Source of the DNA: Morchella semilibera
Taxonomy: Eukaryota > Ascomycota > Pezizomycetes > Pezizales > Morchellaceae
Reading direction: 5' to 3'
Assembly: GCA_009192285.1 (NCBI GenBank)
Contig: WBVU01000011.1
Span: 62,001-126,000 of the forward strand
Length of the DNA: 64,000 nucleotides
Shown here: piece after piece, positions 1-11,669 of the stretch
How the letters are laid out: each line of letters begins with the position of its first letter
Numbering within the stretch: position 1 is the stretch's first letter
Notes under the pieces: generated by a model
Seen by the model: only the letters and a program-made list of their open reading frames with translations
What the model was told of the DNA's origin: nothing
The model's database searches: none
Program-made: the position numbers and the translations under genes

Positions 1-1
1 T

Positions 2-937
2 ACAACAACAACAATTACTAATAGTACTGCTACTACTACTATTGCAACTGCAACTACGAGTACGCCTACGGATGTAACCTCCAAAGGTGGAGATTTCTCA
101 ATTTTACTTGACCCATGGCTACATTCAGATGCTCCTGTGTTCCATCCTCGGTTTTCTAACCAGCTACATACCGTAAAACCGGCTATAAACTCACTCGCTG
201 AGTTATCGTCAGCCCCAGATCTCATCATCATCTCTCAAAGCAAATCAGATCATTGTCACGAGGGAACTCTAAAGGAGTTCGAGTGGTCGACCCATCCCGA
301 TACGCGTTTGTACGCCTGTCCAGATGCTAGCCCCATCATCAAGGGCTGGAAATGGTTCCCTTCCTCTCGGATGACGGTATTCAAGAAGGGTGAAGGTGTG
401 CGTGTTGCGATTCCAAACTCTCAGCATCCTGATCGTCCTGCCTGGTTGGAGCTTCAGTTTATCCCCGCCAAGTGGCCATGGGAAATGCCGAGCCTCCATT
501 CCGCGATAGGAATAAAGTACTTTTTCACTGAAGCACCGTCAACAACGAAGATGATTTCTACCCTCTTCACACCTCATGGAATTCCAACTTCAGCTCTGCG
601 CCCATGGTTCTCGGGCTTGCCTGGAAATCAGCCTCGCTTGACACTACTTCTGCACCCTTTCAAGCATATCTACAGTTTCATGGGGGGCGAGATCTCAAGT
701 GGATTCCCAACAGGATTGGAGATATGCAAAGCTACCGATGTGGGGATATGGGTTTCAACACATGATGAGGTCAAAGTTGTCAAGGGCTTTGTCTCGAATC
801 ATCTGACCGAGACTAAATGGGACATTACAAAGGTTGAGGCCGATTTGGCAGCAGCTGGAGTAAAGAACACTATAGCCAAGGAACTCAGTGTCTCCGAACA
901 ACTGTTTGTAGAAGAAGGGGTTGTAGTCGGTTCATGA
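2..937 (+). CDS. MBL-fold metallo-hydrolase-like protein, 5' partial
   Basis: The frame is open from the window edge to TGA at 935-937, so the N-terminus lies outside. It begins with a Thr-rich low-complexity stretch (ACN repeats), then LLDPWLHSDAPVFHPRF, typical of the first metal-loop strand in fungal beta-lactamase-superfamily proteins. The usual HxHxDH signature is degenerate: SQSKSDHCHEGTL keeps only the DH pair and the following Cys/His, so normal two-zinc hydrolysis is doubtful. The second half (LLLHPFKHIYSFMGGEISSG; VWISTHDE-like segment) fits the C-terminal lobe of this family. No intron is needed in the visible part. Substrate unknown. Family assignment is from motif recognition only. 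Confidence 0.7.
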   Translation, partial: TTTTITNSTATTTIATATTSTPTDVTSKGGDFSILLDPWLHSDAPVFHPRFSNQLHTVKPAINSLAELSSAPDLIIISQSKSDHCHEGTLKEFEWSTHPDTRLYACPDASPIIKGWKWFPSSRMTVFKKGEGVRVAIPNSQHPDRPAWLELQFIPAKWPWEMPSLHSAIGIKYFFTEAPSTTKMISTLFTPHGIPTSALRPWFSGLPGNQPRLTLLLHPFKHIYSFMGGEISSGFPTGLEICKATDVGIWVSTHDEVKVVKGFVSNHLTETKWDITKVEADLAAAGVKNTIAKELSVSEQLFVEEGVVVGS

Positions 938-1209
938 GGGCGTATGAAGCGTATTGGTTATAGGTATGCCGGAGAGCTCGTCAGAGGGCAGTCTTCGTTG
1001 GTGCTCCGAGAACACACAAAAAGAGCTGGAAAACGTTGAATAACTCAAGTGGGTAATTGCGAGATGTGGTGATAATGTTAATGAGGTAGGTAAATACATG
1101 TATTCTAGTAAAATGAGCACCAAACACATTTCGTTTATTATGTATGTTCGTCCCTTACGTACCACAAACTCTTTAAGCGAAAGTGAAGTTGCTCTATGAA
1201 AACAAGTTG

Positions 1210-2854
1210 CTAAGCAAATGCATTTTCCCAGTCGTCAGATCCTTCAATCGTGGTATAGGCCTTGCCTGATACAAAGCCGGGGTTGTGATTCTTGCCTCCA
1301 GCATCAATGCCCAGAGAAAGGAGTATATTCGTTGGCGCGTCGAGGGGCTCGGTAAGTGTAGTGTCCAACTCGCCGGGCTCATCTGCATCCTCGCGGGCAG
1401 GTGGCAGGGCTTGGTTTTGGGGGCTGATTTCAACTCGCATCCCCTCAATCTCGGTTTTGTATTCTAGCGGTTGAGATTTAGCAACTTGAGAAGCAGGCCC
1501 GTCGGATGTATAAGAATCACTATTTTGGATTTTGTCATCTTCCGAAATAATGCCCTCGGGGTTTTTTGTTGCATTGGTCTTAGCAGAGGCCTCATCTGGA
1601 CTTTCCATAGGCTGGAGTTCCCGCGTCTCTCTCTCATCCAATAGCTCCGGAGGAATACCAGTAACATTGGACAAAAGATGAAGTCCGGCCCAGCGTTCCT
1701 TCTCGGAGATACCCAGAAATTCATCAACCATATCCATAGACTCGCTGCCTTTGATCTTTGGTGACACAGTAGAGGGTTTTTCCCTTCCCTGATCATCATT
1801 GGAGGCCATTCCCCCTACCTTTCTCGCCCTTGCCAGCTCCATATGAGTCTCTAGTCCCTCCCCTTCATCGCTGTTTCCACAACTATCTCCACAAAGGAGT
1901 TCTTCCTCCGCTCTCCCGGCTTCGGTAACCTCTTCGTTCTCAGAGCTCCAATGTAGCGGACGTTTGATCAGTGGTAAAGATGCAAACTCGTTGAACTCAT
2001 AATCAGCGATAATTGTGTTTTTCTTGTTACGATCAAGGAACAGAATGTTTGGGAAGGACCTAAAAGGAAATGTTCAGCCCCGAAAAGAATTTTGTGATAT
2101 AATGAGCGGGTTTACATTTTAGGGTCAAGGAAGTCATGATTTTGCATAAGAACCTTGGGATCATATCCACGCTCTTCACACACCTCAACTCCAAAATGGT
2201 CCGAAAAACTGACTTTGGTGTAAGTTTTGAAACTTTTATCCGCGGTTTATTAGCTTCTATGTATCACAGTATAATGGAGGGAACCCACAAGGTCGTGGTC
2301 TCATTGATGACATCCCATACAGTAACTCCGCCGTCGTTCTCTACCGTGACGTTTGCCGAAAAAGGCCAATTCCCCCCCGAAAGTACCCTGAAAACTACAC
2401 TCTTCAAAGCTGGGTAGGTCACAAACTGCTTGCCGACTTTCGCTTTGTGAAGGCTGAGACTATCAAGACCCTCTCCTATCCTGATTACCTTCGGAGAGTG
2501 ATAAGCAGAAAAGTCGAGTCGTTCAAAAATAGGATGAAGCAGGATTTTTGTGCCCGGCAATATAGATAGACATGGCGTGGATGAAAGAAAAAAACAGTGC
2601 TCGAATTCCTTCCCATTTGTTAATTTGTAGAAACGTTTGCTGACTAGTTGAGCGCCGAGGAGGGCGGGTAGAGGAAGAAAACTGAAGATATGGACTGCTA
2701 TGTCCCTGGGGAGATCGTAGAAAGGTTTTGTGCGCCTGACTTGTGATTTCATGATCCAGAACCCAAGAGTGATTGTGGCAGTGATGGTAAAGATGGGTGT
2801 TGTGCGTGGTAAAGAGGTGAAACTTTTAAGCTTTTGTAGGGTGGTGTATAGCAT
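1210..2854 (-). CDS. F-box domain protein
   Basis: Three exons on the minus strand: 2854-2268, 2208-2116 and 2059-1210 (introns 59 and 56 nt, GTGATA..TCAG and GTAAAC..TTAG); all phases agree and give about 509 residues. After a hydrophobic N-terminal segment (ITATITLGFWIM) comes a clear F-box, FYDLPRDIAVHIFSFLPLPA.. followed by LLGAQLVSKRFYKL (roughly residues 46-85). F-box proteins link substrates to the SCF ubiquitin ligase through Skp1; the target is not predictable here. The C-terminal 200 residues are acidic, low complexity and probably disordered. The hydrophobic leader before the F-box is unusual and might be a membrane anchor. Confidence 0.8.
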
Positions 2855-3129
2855 TGAATGTACGTGGGGCGTTTCCTCATGATTACCGGTGCCCTGGGCA
2901 CAGTTTATCTCATTCCAAGGACCACCGAGTGATATTCTCTGATTAAGATACAGAATTATCTGATTCGGCTATTCTCCTTGAATTTCTTCCAATGATTTTG
3001 TTTCTACTCTAACAATAATAATACAATACACTCTACATACTTATTAGGACAAAAAATTACATCACGAGATATTAAACTACAAAAGCACACCCGACCAAAA
3101 TCTAGTGATAACCAAACCCAAGAAACTTT

Positions 3130-5605
3130 TCAAACAAACATTCCTACTAGCGCACCTGCCCAATTTTTCTTTTCTGCCGCTACCTCTCCAGGAATCAACG
3201 CTCTCAAAGTTAAACTTACCTCCTTTCCTGCATGTCTTTCATCATGTACCACCGCCAAGTCCTGTTCTGCTTCGTTCCATGTCCATTCAATCCCACTCCT
3301 TGTTCGTCCATTGGCCTGCGGCCTATGAATTGCGGTTTCCTCTTCTGGGCCTATACCGGACACGGAGATAGTGAGAATACACTCGCGTCCGGAGAAGTGG
3401 TATACTGGAACAAAAACTTCGGTTGTAGTTTCTAAACCGGCCTCGCAGAGTGGTGGGAGTGGGGGGTTAGCAATGAACTTTAGCTCAAAGCTGAGGGTGT
3501 CTAGAAAGAACTCAGAGCTGATAATAACGCCTGCAGTCTTTGCGGGGTAAGGTCGTAGGAGGGCTGGGAGGAGTCGACCCCCCAGATAGAGGTCACCAAA
3601 TAAAACCGCCCGGGTTAAAGGCTTTTCCAGGTCCCGGGGGCCGTTCGAGGTACCATGAAGGGGAACTTCTACAGTGGGATTTGCATCGAGCGAGACTAGA
3701 GAGAAATCTTCACTGTTCCAGTGATCTCCAGATTGGATTAAAGCGGAGGTCTCATTATCAGTCGGGATCGATTCGGGTGTTGCTGTTGTTGAATGTGACA
3801 ATGTCAGATTCCAAACAGTCCAGTTCAGGAGCGATTTCTCCATCCCATGGAAGATAGCGTCAAGCTGTGTCAATGGGATATGGATATCACCCGTGATGTA
3901 GGAGGATTGGAGGTTCATGTCAAAGGGGATCCCGGTTTCGCCGATCAAGATTGGTGTGGGTTTGCCGGGACGAAAGGTGTCGAGGTGGGATATAAAACGC
4001 TGGAAATTATCCGTATAGTTGGCAGTCAGTCCGTTGCGGCCGATATAGGTATGCTTCCAGAGTTTGCGGGATCCCTAGATTCGTTAGCAGAGATCAGGAA
4101 ATAATTTGTGTGATACTTACACCTGCAAGCGACAAAGTGTCAAAAGACACTCCATACCACAGAGCCTTCTCATACAATACTCGAATATCGTACCAATGTG
4201 GCGAGTAACAGATCTTCTCCCCGGGCGGCGGGTTCGTACCTTTTGCCCAAGCTGGTGGGCCCAGATTGGGAACGGGTTCAACAAACATCCAACGCCCAGC
4301 CAAGGAATCTTGAAGGGCATGAGCAATGCCGAGTTTAAACGACCTAAGGAATGGGACGTAGAAGTCCTTCTCAAAATCCCCCTTCTTTCCTGTATTTGGG
4401 TTTGTTGCAAAATAGGCCTCTCCTCTAGGCCCTAACGTAACCATTCCGTTTTCCATATCTTCAGGCAGAAGGTATACTCCTTCCTCTAACCAAATATCTT
4501 TCCTCCCCGGAAGCCACGCCGAGACCCGCTCTTTATTAAGGATATCATCCCTCACTCGTTTTGATGGATGAGGCCAGGTCCGTTCAAAGTAGCCGACAGG
4601 CGTTGGGAGACCCGCCGCGAGTGCCATAGACTGAAGAGCGCTCGGCATGTGCCCTAAGTGTAGCTCGGTATTTTCATTATGACGGTGTAAAGACGGCAAC
4701 CCGATATAGCCAGGGTGCGGCTCGTTCATCGGGTCGTAGCCAAGTACATTGGGCAAAGAACTTAGGCGGGATGCAAGATGTGCATATGCGTTAATGTAGG
4801 CAGTACGCAAGACATAGCCAATGTTTTCACCCTGAAATTCAGGTATATCTCCAGAGTACACGGCTTTTGGGGCGTAAACTTCACCGGCGTAAAAGACAGT
4901 AAACATGGTGGCCGGCCCAAACTTTGAATAATTAGTCGGCCATAGACGTCCGGACGGGGTTGAATGGGATGTGCTGGTTCCAGAACCATCAAGAGCTGCT
5001 GCGCATGTAGCCGGGAAAGTGCTGGGATCAAGGCCGACCAGGTGAAAGGTCCAGATTGGAGCTCCAGACCCGCCAGTATATCGAGACCATACGTCCTGAT
5101 GACCGTCAATAAACACCATCAATCCCGCCTCATGTGCTTTTTTTAGAATCGCATAAATATAATCTATATACTTCTCATCATATTCCCCCCTAATTTCGTA
5201 TGAGCTCGCAGGAAAGCATAGTTGAACATCTGAAGCTGTAACTCACATCTTTCTAGGCTCTAAAGCTTCCCAGGGGATAACCATTCTCACTACACCAACC
5301 CCCCAAGCTCTAAGGCGTATCCACCACTCACTGGCTTGGTCGACACTTGAAAAGGGTTTGCCAACGTAAGTTACATTGCTCGCGTCGTAGAACTCGGGAG
5401 TACCGGCAACAGGATTTTCGATGGGATATTTTGCATCTCCGGATACATTGATGCCTCGCAAAAATATGGCACGACCATGCGAGTCAGCAAATGCGTTTGC
5501 CGTAGAGTGGATAGTGATGGACGAGGGATCAAACGTAGTTGATGGTGGGGAGACTGTGGGGACCACCACCTCACGTGGAGAGGCATCATAAAGGGGAGTA
5601 GACAT
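3130..5605 (-). CDS. GH5 glycosylceramidase / steryl beta-glucosidase (EGCrP-like)
   Basis: Three exons, 5605-5247, 5189-4121 and 4074-3130, with introns of 57 and 46 nt; phases join cleanly into about 790 residues. The N-terminus has no clear signal peptide, consistent with intracellular fungal EGCrP enzymes. The GH5 barrel is evident: LRAWGVGVVRMVIPWEALEP near 100-117, FIDGHQDVW near 145-153, GYDPMNEPHPG with the acid/base Glu at about 276, and ILIGETGIPFDM with the nucleophile Glu at about 522. Enzymes of this type hydrolyse glucosylceramide or ergosteryl beta-glucoside and serve glycolipid quality control; which substrate applies cannot be told from sequence. The C-terminal part forms the family's beta-sandwich. 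Confidence 0.87.
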
Positions 5606-6664
5606 TGAGTAAGGGATAATTGAAGAAATATAAGAGATATTGTATGTATAGGTAAGTTTTTATAATAGGTGGATAGCTAAGTACATGTAAGTAAGTAAGT
5701 TATGTATGTAGCTGTAGCTGTTGTAAATGTCACTCCCGAATAGGGGACGGGTATTCTTTTATCCAGGGTCTCGGGGGGAGGGGCTGAGTCAGCCGGAATG
5801 AGCCGCAATATCTCTGCATTGCCACGCTAGCTAAGCTTTTAAGCCGCACCGTGATCTTGTACGACAATAAATGCAAGGTAGGTCACATACAAACAAACAG
5901 TAGCAACACATATTGCAAATTTTTATCCTTAAGCTGGCAATGCTGACCCTCCCTATAGGTTTGAAGTTGTTGCCCTGAAGGTGAAATCTTACCCTTCCAG
6001 GCAACGACATCACCAAACCTGGAGGGTCCCGGATCTGCTTGTATCACCAGGCCAGAGGATAATAGAGAGCCAGAATTTGTATGGGGGATCAATTAAGAAA
6101 GATAACAAGATCTATGAGCAAACGCCAACATTTGCTTCTTTCTGGGGGTCAGCATTTACTGCCAGCTCAAGGGATACATGTACATGAAGTAGTTATATCA
6201 AGTACATTGTACGGTGGAAGCTCAAGATTGTTTTACAATAATGTATAAACATGTGTTCCTTGCACGTAGTACTACATGTACATGTATGCCTACATGATGT
6301 ACTTGTAATTCCCGCAAAGTTCTCTCAAAAGTGAAGTACATACATTACTTTGTATTCTCACATCCTGTAGTGATTACATGTACTACATGTACATACATGT
6401 AGACTACATACATGGATAACAGGCCACACAATACAAAGAGTACATGTACATGTAATGTATGATCATATGAGCCCCCTACTACATCAAACATACATCTTGC
6501 CCCACTCCCACTACACGTGCCGTTTCCTCAAAGGCCTCCCCTGCCACTTCCCATTCTCAGACCCTTCCTACCCCTTGGATTCTTCCACTCTTCAACCTCC
6601 TTCTTCTGCACTTCAACACTTCTCTCGCTCAACACCCATCATCTTCTTCTAACCCCACTACGCA
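5606..6664. other. Intergenic, TACATGTA-rich
   Basis: Divergent promoter region between the GH5 gene and the DUF7918-like gene. It carries a TAAGTAAGT-like short repeat near 5680-5700 and a dense block of TACATGTA palindromes between about 6175 and 6460. The last 100 bases before 6665 are CT-rich, common in fungal 5' leaders. No coding feature seen. Confidence 0.6.
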
Positions 6665-8587
6665 ATGCCAAAATTTAAAAAACTCTCGGTACATATTACC
6701 ACCTCCGAGGAAGAAAGACTTCCTTCTCTAGGCACTGAAATTAGCTTCGACAATACTCTTTGCGAATCATATATCCTCTCACAAACGGGGATGCGGTTCG
6801 GCGTCACTGTCAAACCTGATGATGATTTCTTTGCACCACACATTAAAATCGATAAAAACATGCATCCACAAAGGGGAGGGGGCAATAGGCCCGAAAACTA
6901 TCCTGATGTCAACCCATCTGAATGGCATCTGTTAGCTGAGGTTTATCTGGATGGGCGTCGGAATCCGGAAGCCACTACAATCATCTACCTTCCTTGGCAT
7001 GTTAGGGCGGAAGAGCGATTGTTGGACAGTAGCATTGCCTGGGATTTAGATGGAAAAGCAGTTGAAAGACTTTGGCACTTTCAGGAAGTTGGCCTGGAGA
7101 ACTTTGTCAAAACTCTTTCCATGAGTGAGAGTGATCTTGACGCCCCTGTCGACGGAGCAGCTTCAGCCGCGACGGAAAAAGACCTCCTAGAGATGATGCA
7201 AAATCTCAAGACAGATAAGAGTAATCAGGATCTACTCACTTTGAAACCCGGCCAGATAAGTGTAGCTTTATGGAAAATACAAATTCTTAATCACGGTGGT
7301 TTAGATGACTCGCTCGCTGATTCTGGGGAACCGGATGATCATCTCCAAACTGTTAACAAAGATCAACCGGCGAGTGTGGGGGAATCTAGTCATTTCATCC
7401 AGTAAGCTTAACTCTCGATTACTTGTTCCATCATGCATATACATATCCCTTCCCTGGCTACTACCAACCTGTATAATTGCTAACCAACATTTAGGATTAA
7501 GGAAAAGTTCAATGTCAAATTCACTAGAAAGCGCCACTATTATAAAATTCTGGACGAAGAAGCTTATGCAAGATTCATATTCAATTATCGCTCAGCCGGT
7601 AAGCTCCAATCTTCTAGAATTTCTTGAGTTTTGGGACTAATGTCGGCAGAACAATTGGTGAAAATGAAGTTGCTTCAAAAGGAAGGGCATACTCGCCGAG
7701 GAATAGACAATGTGGTACCTTATTTGAGGCCACTTACATTCGGCGAGCAAGTCAAAACTTCCGAGCCAACCAACTTACTAGGGGAGCCGAAGGATTTTAC
7801 TAAGGCTAGGTCCATATCCAAGTTGAATGATCAAGGTTTGATCGCTCAGCAAATTAGGAATTTTTCGCTCAAAAAGCCAGCTACTGGTTTGAGATCGTTC
7901 AGCAAACCGGTAGAGCCATCCAAGTTTACAAGGCTCGAAGGACACCTTCATCCTAAAGCTTTAGTAGGAGGGGACAAAGGCTACGATGGGATAGGAGCGA
8001 GTATTGGGGATTCCATTCACAATACCAAAGATCATGCGGGGAAGCCGGTCTCTGATGATGCATGCTGTGGGTCGAAGGAAATTGACAGATCGATGACCAC
8101 GGAGAATTTCAGGGCTCTCAGTCTGCGTGACTCGCCCAATTCGGAGGAAGGCTCCGGAGATAAGTATGGGACTGGGGTACCCACACGCCCCGTCACTATA
8201 GATTTGGAGGGCGCCCGTCTTAGAGATGGATTAATGGTTAAGGGTCCAACGTCAGTGATCTTCGATTCCAATGTTAGGTCCCCGAAGCGTTTTGAGGCCA
8301 TTAACACGGAAGAACACCTTGAAAAGAAGTCTAAAGCTTGTACTCAAGATAATCTTGGAATAATGAGTATGGAGGAAGATCAGCCTGCAGTTTCGATAAG
8401 AGTCTCAGCCGCTCCCGCATACCAAGGCCTCCAAATGGTATGGAATTCCCTTCAAAATTGCCTACTTTCGGTTTCTAGCTCACAACCTAATGATATCAAT
8501 AGACAAAAAGGGTCTACTGCAGCGAAGATGAGGACGGTGCCAAGGAGCCCGATGTCAAGCGTCCCCGCAGAACCGAGCACAACGTAG
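6665..8587 (+). CDS. DUF7918-like hypothetical protein
   Basis: Three exons, 6665-7401, 7495-7598 and 7650-8587, join in frame to about 592 residues (introns GTAAGC..TTAG and GTAAGC..GCAG). The start ATG follows a CT-rich leader and an ACGCA context. The N-terminal 230 residues (MPKFKKLSVHITT..., CESYILSQTGMRFGVTV, WHLLAEVYLDGRR) resemble the globular domain of fungal DUF7918 proteins, in which a short cytosolic beta-rich domain of unknown role is followed by a variable tail. Exon 2 contains a basic KFTRKRHYYKILDEE segment. The third exon encodes a Ser/Lys-rich, probably disordered tail. Function unknown; the DUF assignment is tentative. Confidence 0.72.
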
Positions 8588-8927
8588 CCGATACTATGAC
8601 TTCGCCTAAACTCTGAGGATATCGCACACGAAGTTTTTGAAATGGGGAAAAACAACAGCCAAGTGGTAGGGAATATTTTCCGCCAGATATCTATAGGTAT
8701 GTTACTGGATGACAACATTGTCTCGAGTTCTATAGATCTTCACTTATTGTAATAAACCCGTCAAAAAAAATTAAATTTTGTGTCTAATTCTAACTCTTCC
8801 AAATGAGAGATACTGTAAACCTCATAACTTTAATTATAAGCGATGGCCCAATCAATTAACCAATTGATACAAAATGAAAAATATATACAAAACACCTACC
8901 CATTAGGAAACCTCTGCAGCTCAACTA
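8588..8927. other. Convergent intergenic spacer
   Basis: AT-rich 340 bases between two converging genes; AATAAA-like signals (AATAAACCCG at 8751) may serve the upstream gene's 3' end. Nothing else seen. Confidence 0.5.
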
Positions 8928-9884
8928 CTAAGTACCAGTAAATGTTCTCGTAAAACCCTTTATATCTTCCCAATCCGGTAGAGTTGACAGTGTCTGGGGA
9001 TTGCCCCCCGCTACAACTGGTGCCGGTGTGCATGCGACTACCGGCGCTTCTGTAACAACTGGCGCTAATGTTACAAAGGCTGGCACTGGAGGGGGGACGA
9101 GCCGACTTATGGAGATCCTGAGGAGCGTTGATGACCTTAGACCGCCGCCTGTTTCTGTCGTGGGCTCGGGAGTAGGTGTTATTACAGGTACAGTACTCGT
9201 AGGTAATATTGCTGCAGCTTCGGTTGTTGTTGATATAGGTGCTGGTTGTGTGCTGGTTATGAGCTCTGGGGCTCTGGTCTTTGCAGTCGATGTAGTTGTA
9301 TCTAAAACTTCAGTACTCGAAGGGGTAAGAATAGCTGTGACGATCGAGGTCACGTCCGTAGTGATAATAGCAATCGTAGTCATAGTTGAGACGATTTCAA
9401 CACTAGAACTGCTACTAGGCAGTGGTAAAAGGGTTATCGTTACACCGCTCTCCGTCACTGTAATCATGGATGTCTCTGTAACCCGCTCAGCCTCACCACT
9501 TGCTATTACAGTGACTAGCTTTGTCTCCGTCATCCTCTGCATTTGTGTCTCTGTCACCTTCTCTACACTGGTGACCGTCACCGGCGCAACCTCCACGAAG
9601 TGATGGCGCTCTATAGTTGTAGTCACCACAAGTATACCTCTGGCAGTCGATAAGGTAGGTGAGATGGTAAGAGTTGTATTTTGGAACGGGGGTGAAATGA
9701 TCGAGGTGGATCTTGACGGTGAATTGAGTGGGACGGAGGTGTTTGGGGGCATTGAAGCCGTGGGGAAAGTGGTAGGAATGAAGGTCGTGAACGTTGTGAG
9801 ATTCGAGAAGCGGGATGCCGAAGAGCTACAGCTAGATACATGTATAAATGTTAGAAATCTTTTAAGGGAAACAATGGGGTACAT
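8928..9884 (-). CDS. Thr/Ser-rich low-complexity protein, putative surface protein
   Basis: A single open frame of 318 residues, with ATG at 9884. The N-terminus (MYPIVSLKRFLTFIHVSS) is mildly hydrophobic and could be a poor signal peptide. Nearly all the rest is Thr, Ser, Val and Pro, with recurrent TVT/TET units such as VTETSMITVTESGVTITLL, as in O-glycosylated fungal cell-surface and mucin-like proteins. A tail with PVVTEAPVVACTPAPVVAGG follows. No catalytic domain is visible and no GPI-like end (the C-terminus GFTRTFTGT is not hydrophobic). The opposite strand is also open over 200 codons, a by-product of composition. Expression evidence would be needed to be sure it is a gene. Confidence 0.5.
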   Translation of the reverse strand: MYPIVSLKRFLTFIHVSSCSSSASRFSNLTTFTTFIPTTFPTASMPPNTSVPLNSPSRSTSIISPPFQNTTLTISPTLSTARGILVVTTTIERHHFVEVAPVTVTSVEKVTETQMQRMTETKLVTVIASGEAERVTETSMITVTESGVTITLLPLPSSSSSVEIVSTMTTIAIITTDVTSIVTAILTPSSTEVLDTTTSTAKTRAPELITSTQPAPISTTTEAAAILPTSTVPVITPTPEPTTETGGGLRSSTLLRISISRLVPPPVPAFVTLAPVVTEAPVVACTPAPVVAGGNPQTLSTLPDWEDIKGFTRTFTGT

Positions 9885-10098
9885 GTAGGGTAGGTATGTA
9901 CTTCTGTACTGGTATATGCGCTGGTAAAGCCCGTGAGAAGTTCAAAATCGCGAGTAGGATGAAAAGCTGAAACAGTAAGGTCATTATTGTGTTTTCTTTT
10001 GGCTTTCCTGAAGCCGCTATAAGAAAGTAATGATTCGAAAAGTTGTTCAGGTGTGTGTATCGGGAAGTATGTAGGTATAAGTACGGCCCAGTAGTAGT

Positions 10099-10104
10099 AA
10101 AAAA

Positions 10105-10159
<55 letters not shown>
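10099..10159. repeat. Poly-A plus (AG)n microsatellite
   Basis: Fifteen A residues run directly into about 23 AG dinucleotides ending near 10159. Confidence 0.95.
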
Positions 10160-10162
<3 letters not shown>

Positions 10163-11100
10163 ATAGGAATAAGAGGAAAAATTTAAAAGGAAGAAGAGGG
10201 ATAGGAAGAAGGGAAATATAATTGACGCTCAACGCCCGATTCAGAAATAATAGAAGCTGTTGAAAATCATTAAAAGATAACGGACTTTTTTTCTTTATCT
10301 TTCTTTCGTGCACCGGACCAGGGGAGCGAGAGCAGAAGGAAGAAAGGAAGAAAGGAATAAGGTTCGTAGGAAACAGTTCTCCTATATAGATTACATGTAG
10401 GTGTATATAACGCCTACTAAAGTTTTCTACGACACATCCTGTTACAGATCCGTCTCTTATACTACTAATCCCTGTTGGCGGCTCCCAACGAGTTGAGGTT
10501 GGTCAACAATCAAACCAATCACATCTAAAATATCTAGTGTGGTGGCGCCTATCAACAAGAGCAAAAGGCTGCAGAGTATTGTTTCGACGCCAAGGAGGCT
10601 CGTCATGATATTCTCTTCCCCCTTTCAACTGAGACTGGGATCGTTTTAAATTCTATGATACGGGACCAATCGATTTTTGAACGTGAGGGAAACACAATTT
10701 TCGCTTAGTACATGAGTCGCATGCAGGGATGAGATTTTTATTTTTTTATATTGTTTTTTATACTATTATTTTATTTTTTCCTTTGGAATATAACCATGTA
10801 TGTAATACATGTAGCTACCGTACTCTGGTATCACCTTGGATACCGTAGTAGGTACAGCGCTTAGGTTATGCCTTTTTCACGTCTTGTTATGGAATTCTAA
10901 TAGATACATTTAGGTCCTGCATATACTTGTATTTATGTCCATATAAGTATATCTATCTCCTTGATTTTATGTCTTTCACGTAACAAAAATTGATACTGCT
11001 ATACATGTATGTAGTTATCGCGCCGACACTCCCTGTACATACAAGTACATGTACCTTTTAACCACATCCCTGATCTAACAACCACATAAAGTTACTACAG

Positions 11101-11190
11101 GTGTAGGGGGTAAGTCTGTAGACACCTAGCCTACATGTAGTACTGCTGTTGCAACCACGACCACGACTGTCTAAAGACTTACCCCTACAC
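11101..11190. repeat. Short inverted-terminal-repeat element (MITE-like)
   Basis: The left end GTGTAGGGGGTAAGTCT (11101-11117) is mirrored by AGACTTACCCCTACAC (11175-11190); the arms differ by one G. The 57-bp interior has a TACATGTA and a CAACCACGACCACGACT stretch. No clear target-site duplication is visible, so a MITE relic or a cruciform-forming element are both possible. Confidence 0.55.
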
Positions 11191-11274
11191 CCAAAAAGTG
11201 CAGTTCCTCCGGATCCGTTCAGTGATGTCTACAGGTAGGTACATCATGTACTTACTAGTATGTCTGTTACAAGC

Positions 11275-11304
11275 TACAAGCATACTACATGTAGTATGCT
11301 TGTA
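11275..11304. repeat. Perfect 30-bp palindrome
   Basis: TACAAGCATACTACA at 11275-11289 is followed immediately by its exact reverse complement at 11290-11304, centred on ACATGT. It has no spacer. Confidence 0.9.
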
Positions 11305-11669
11305 TCTAAGTACATGTATATATCCGCACTTTCTCCCACTATACAAATTTATGCAGTTAGATAGAAATCATGCAATATATTTTTGCAGTTACGCCACAAC
11401 TCTGCATCTGCTCAGGTAGCCCTCCCTGCAAAAATATGTGTATGTATGCTACTATATGTACATGTATGCATACATACAGTACTTACCTCGGCAGTCCGAT
11501 CTATATTGCCGACTTGGTATTTCTAATAAAGGTAGCGCGGAACATTTACATGCAGGCGGTACTATAGTGCATACAAGTACTTACAAGTAAGTACTATATA
11601 ACACTGTCTGTTCCCCCACCCCCCACCCCCCACCCCCAGTTCCCTTGACATTGTGCTGAGGTACAAAAA

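Larger units (their letters stand above)
9885..11669. other. Intergenic region with microsatellite, palindromes and TIR element
   Basis: No convincing gene. Contains poly-A plus (AG)n at 10099-10159, many TACATGTA sites, a 90-bp element with inverted ends at 11101-11190, a perfect 30-bp palindrome at 11275-11304 and a C-rich (CCCCCACC)-like tract at 11613-11637 just before the P450 start. Confidence 0.6.

Noticed and set aside
9001-9603. 200-codon plus-strand frame opposite the Thr/Ser-rich gene
   Set aside because: It is the antisense of ACN/TCN-rich codons, giving Val/Gly repeats with no domain; compositional shadow.
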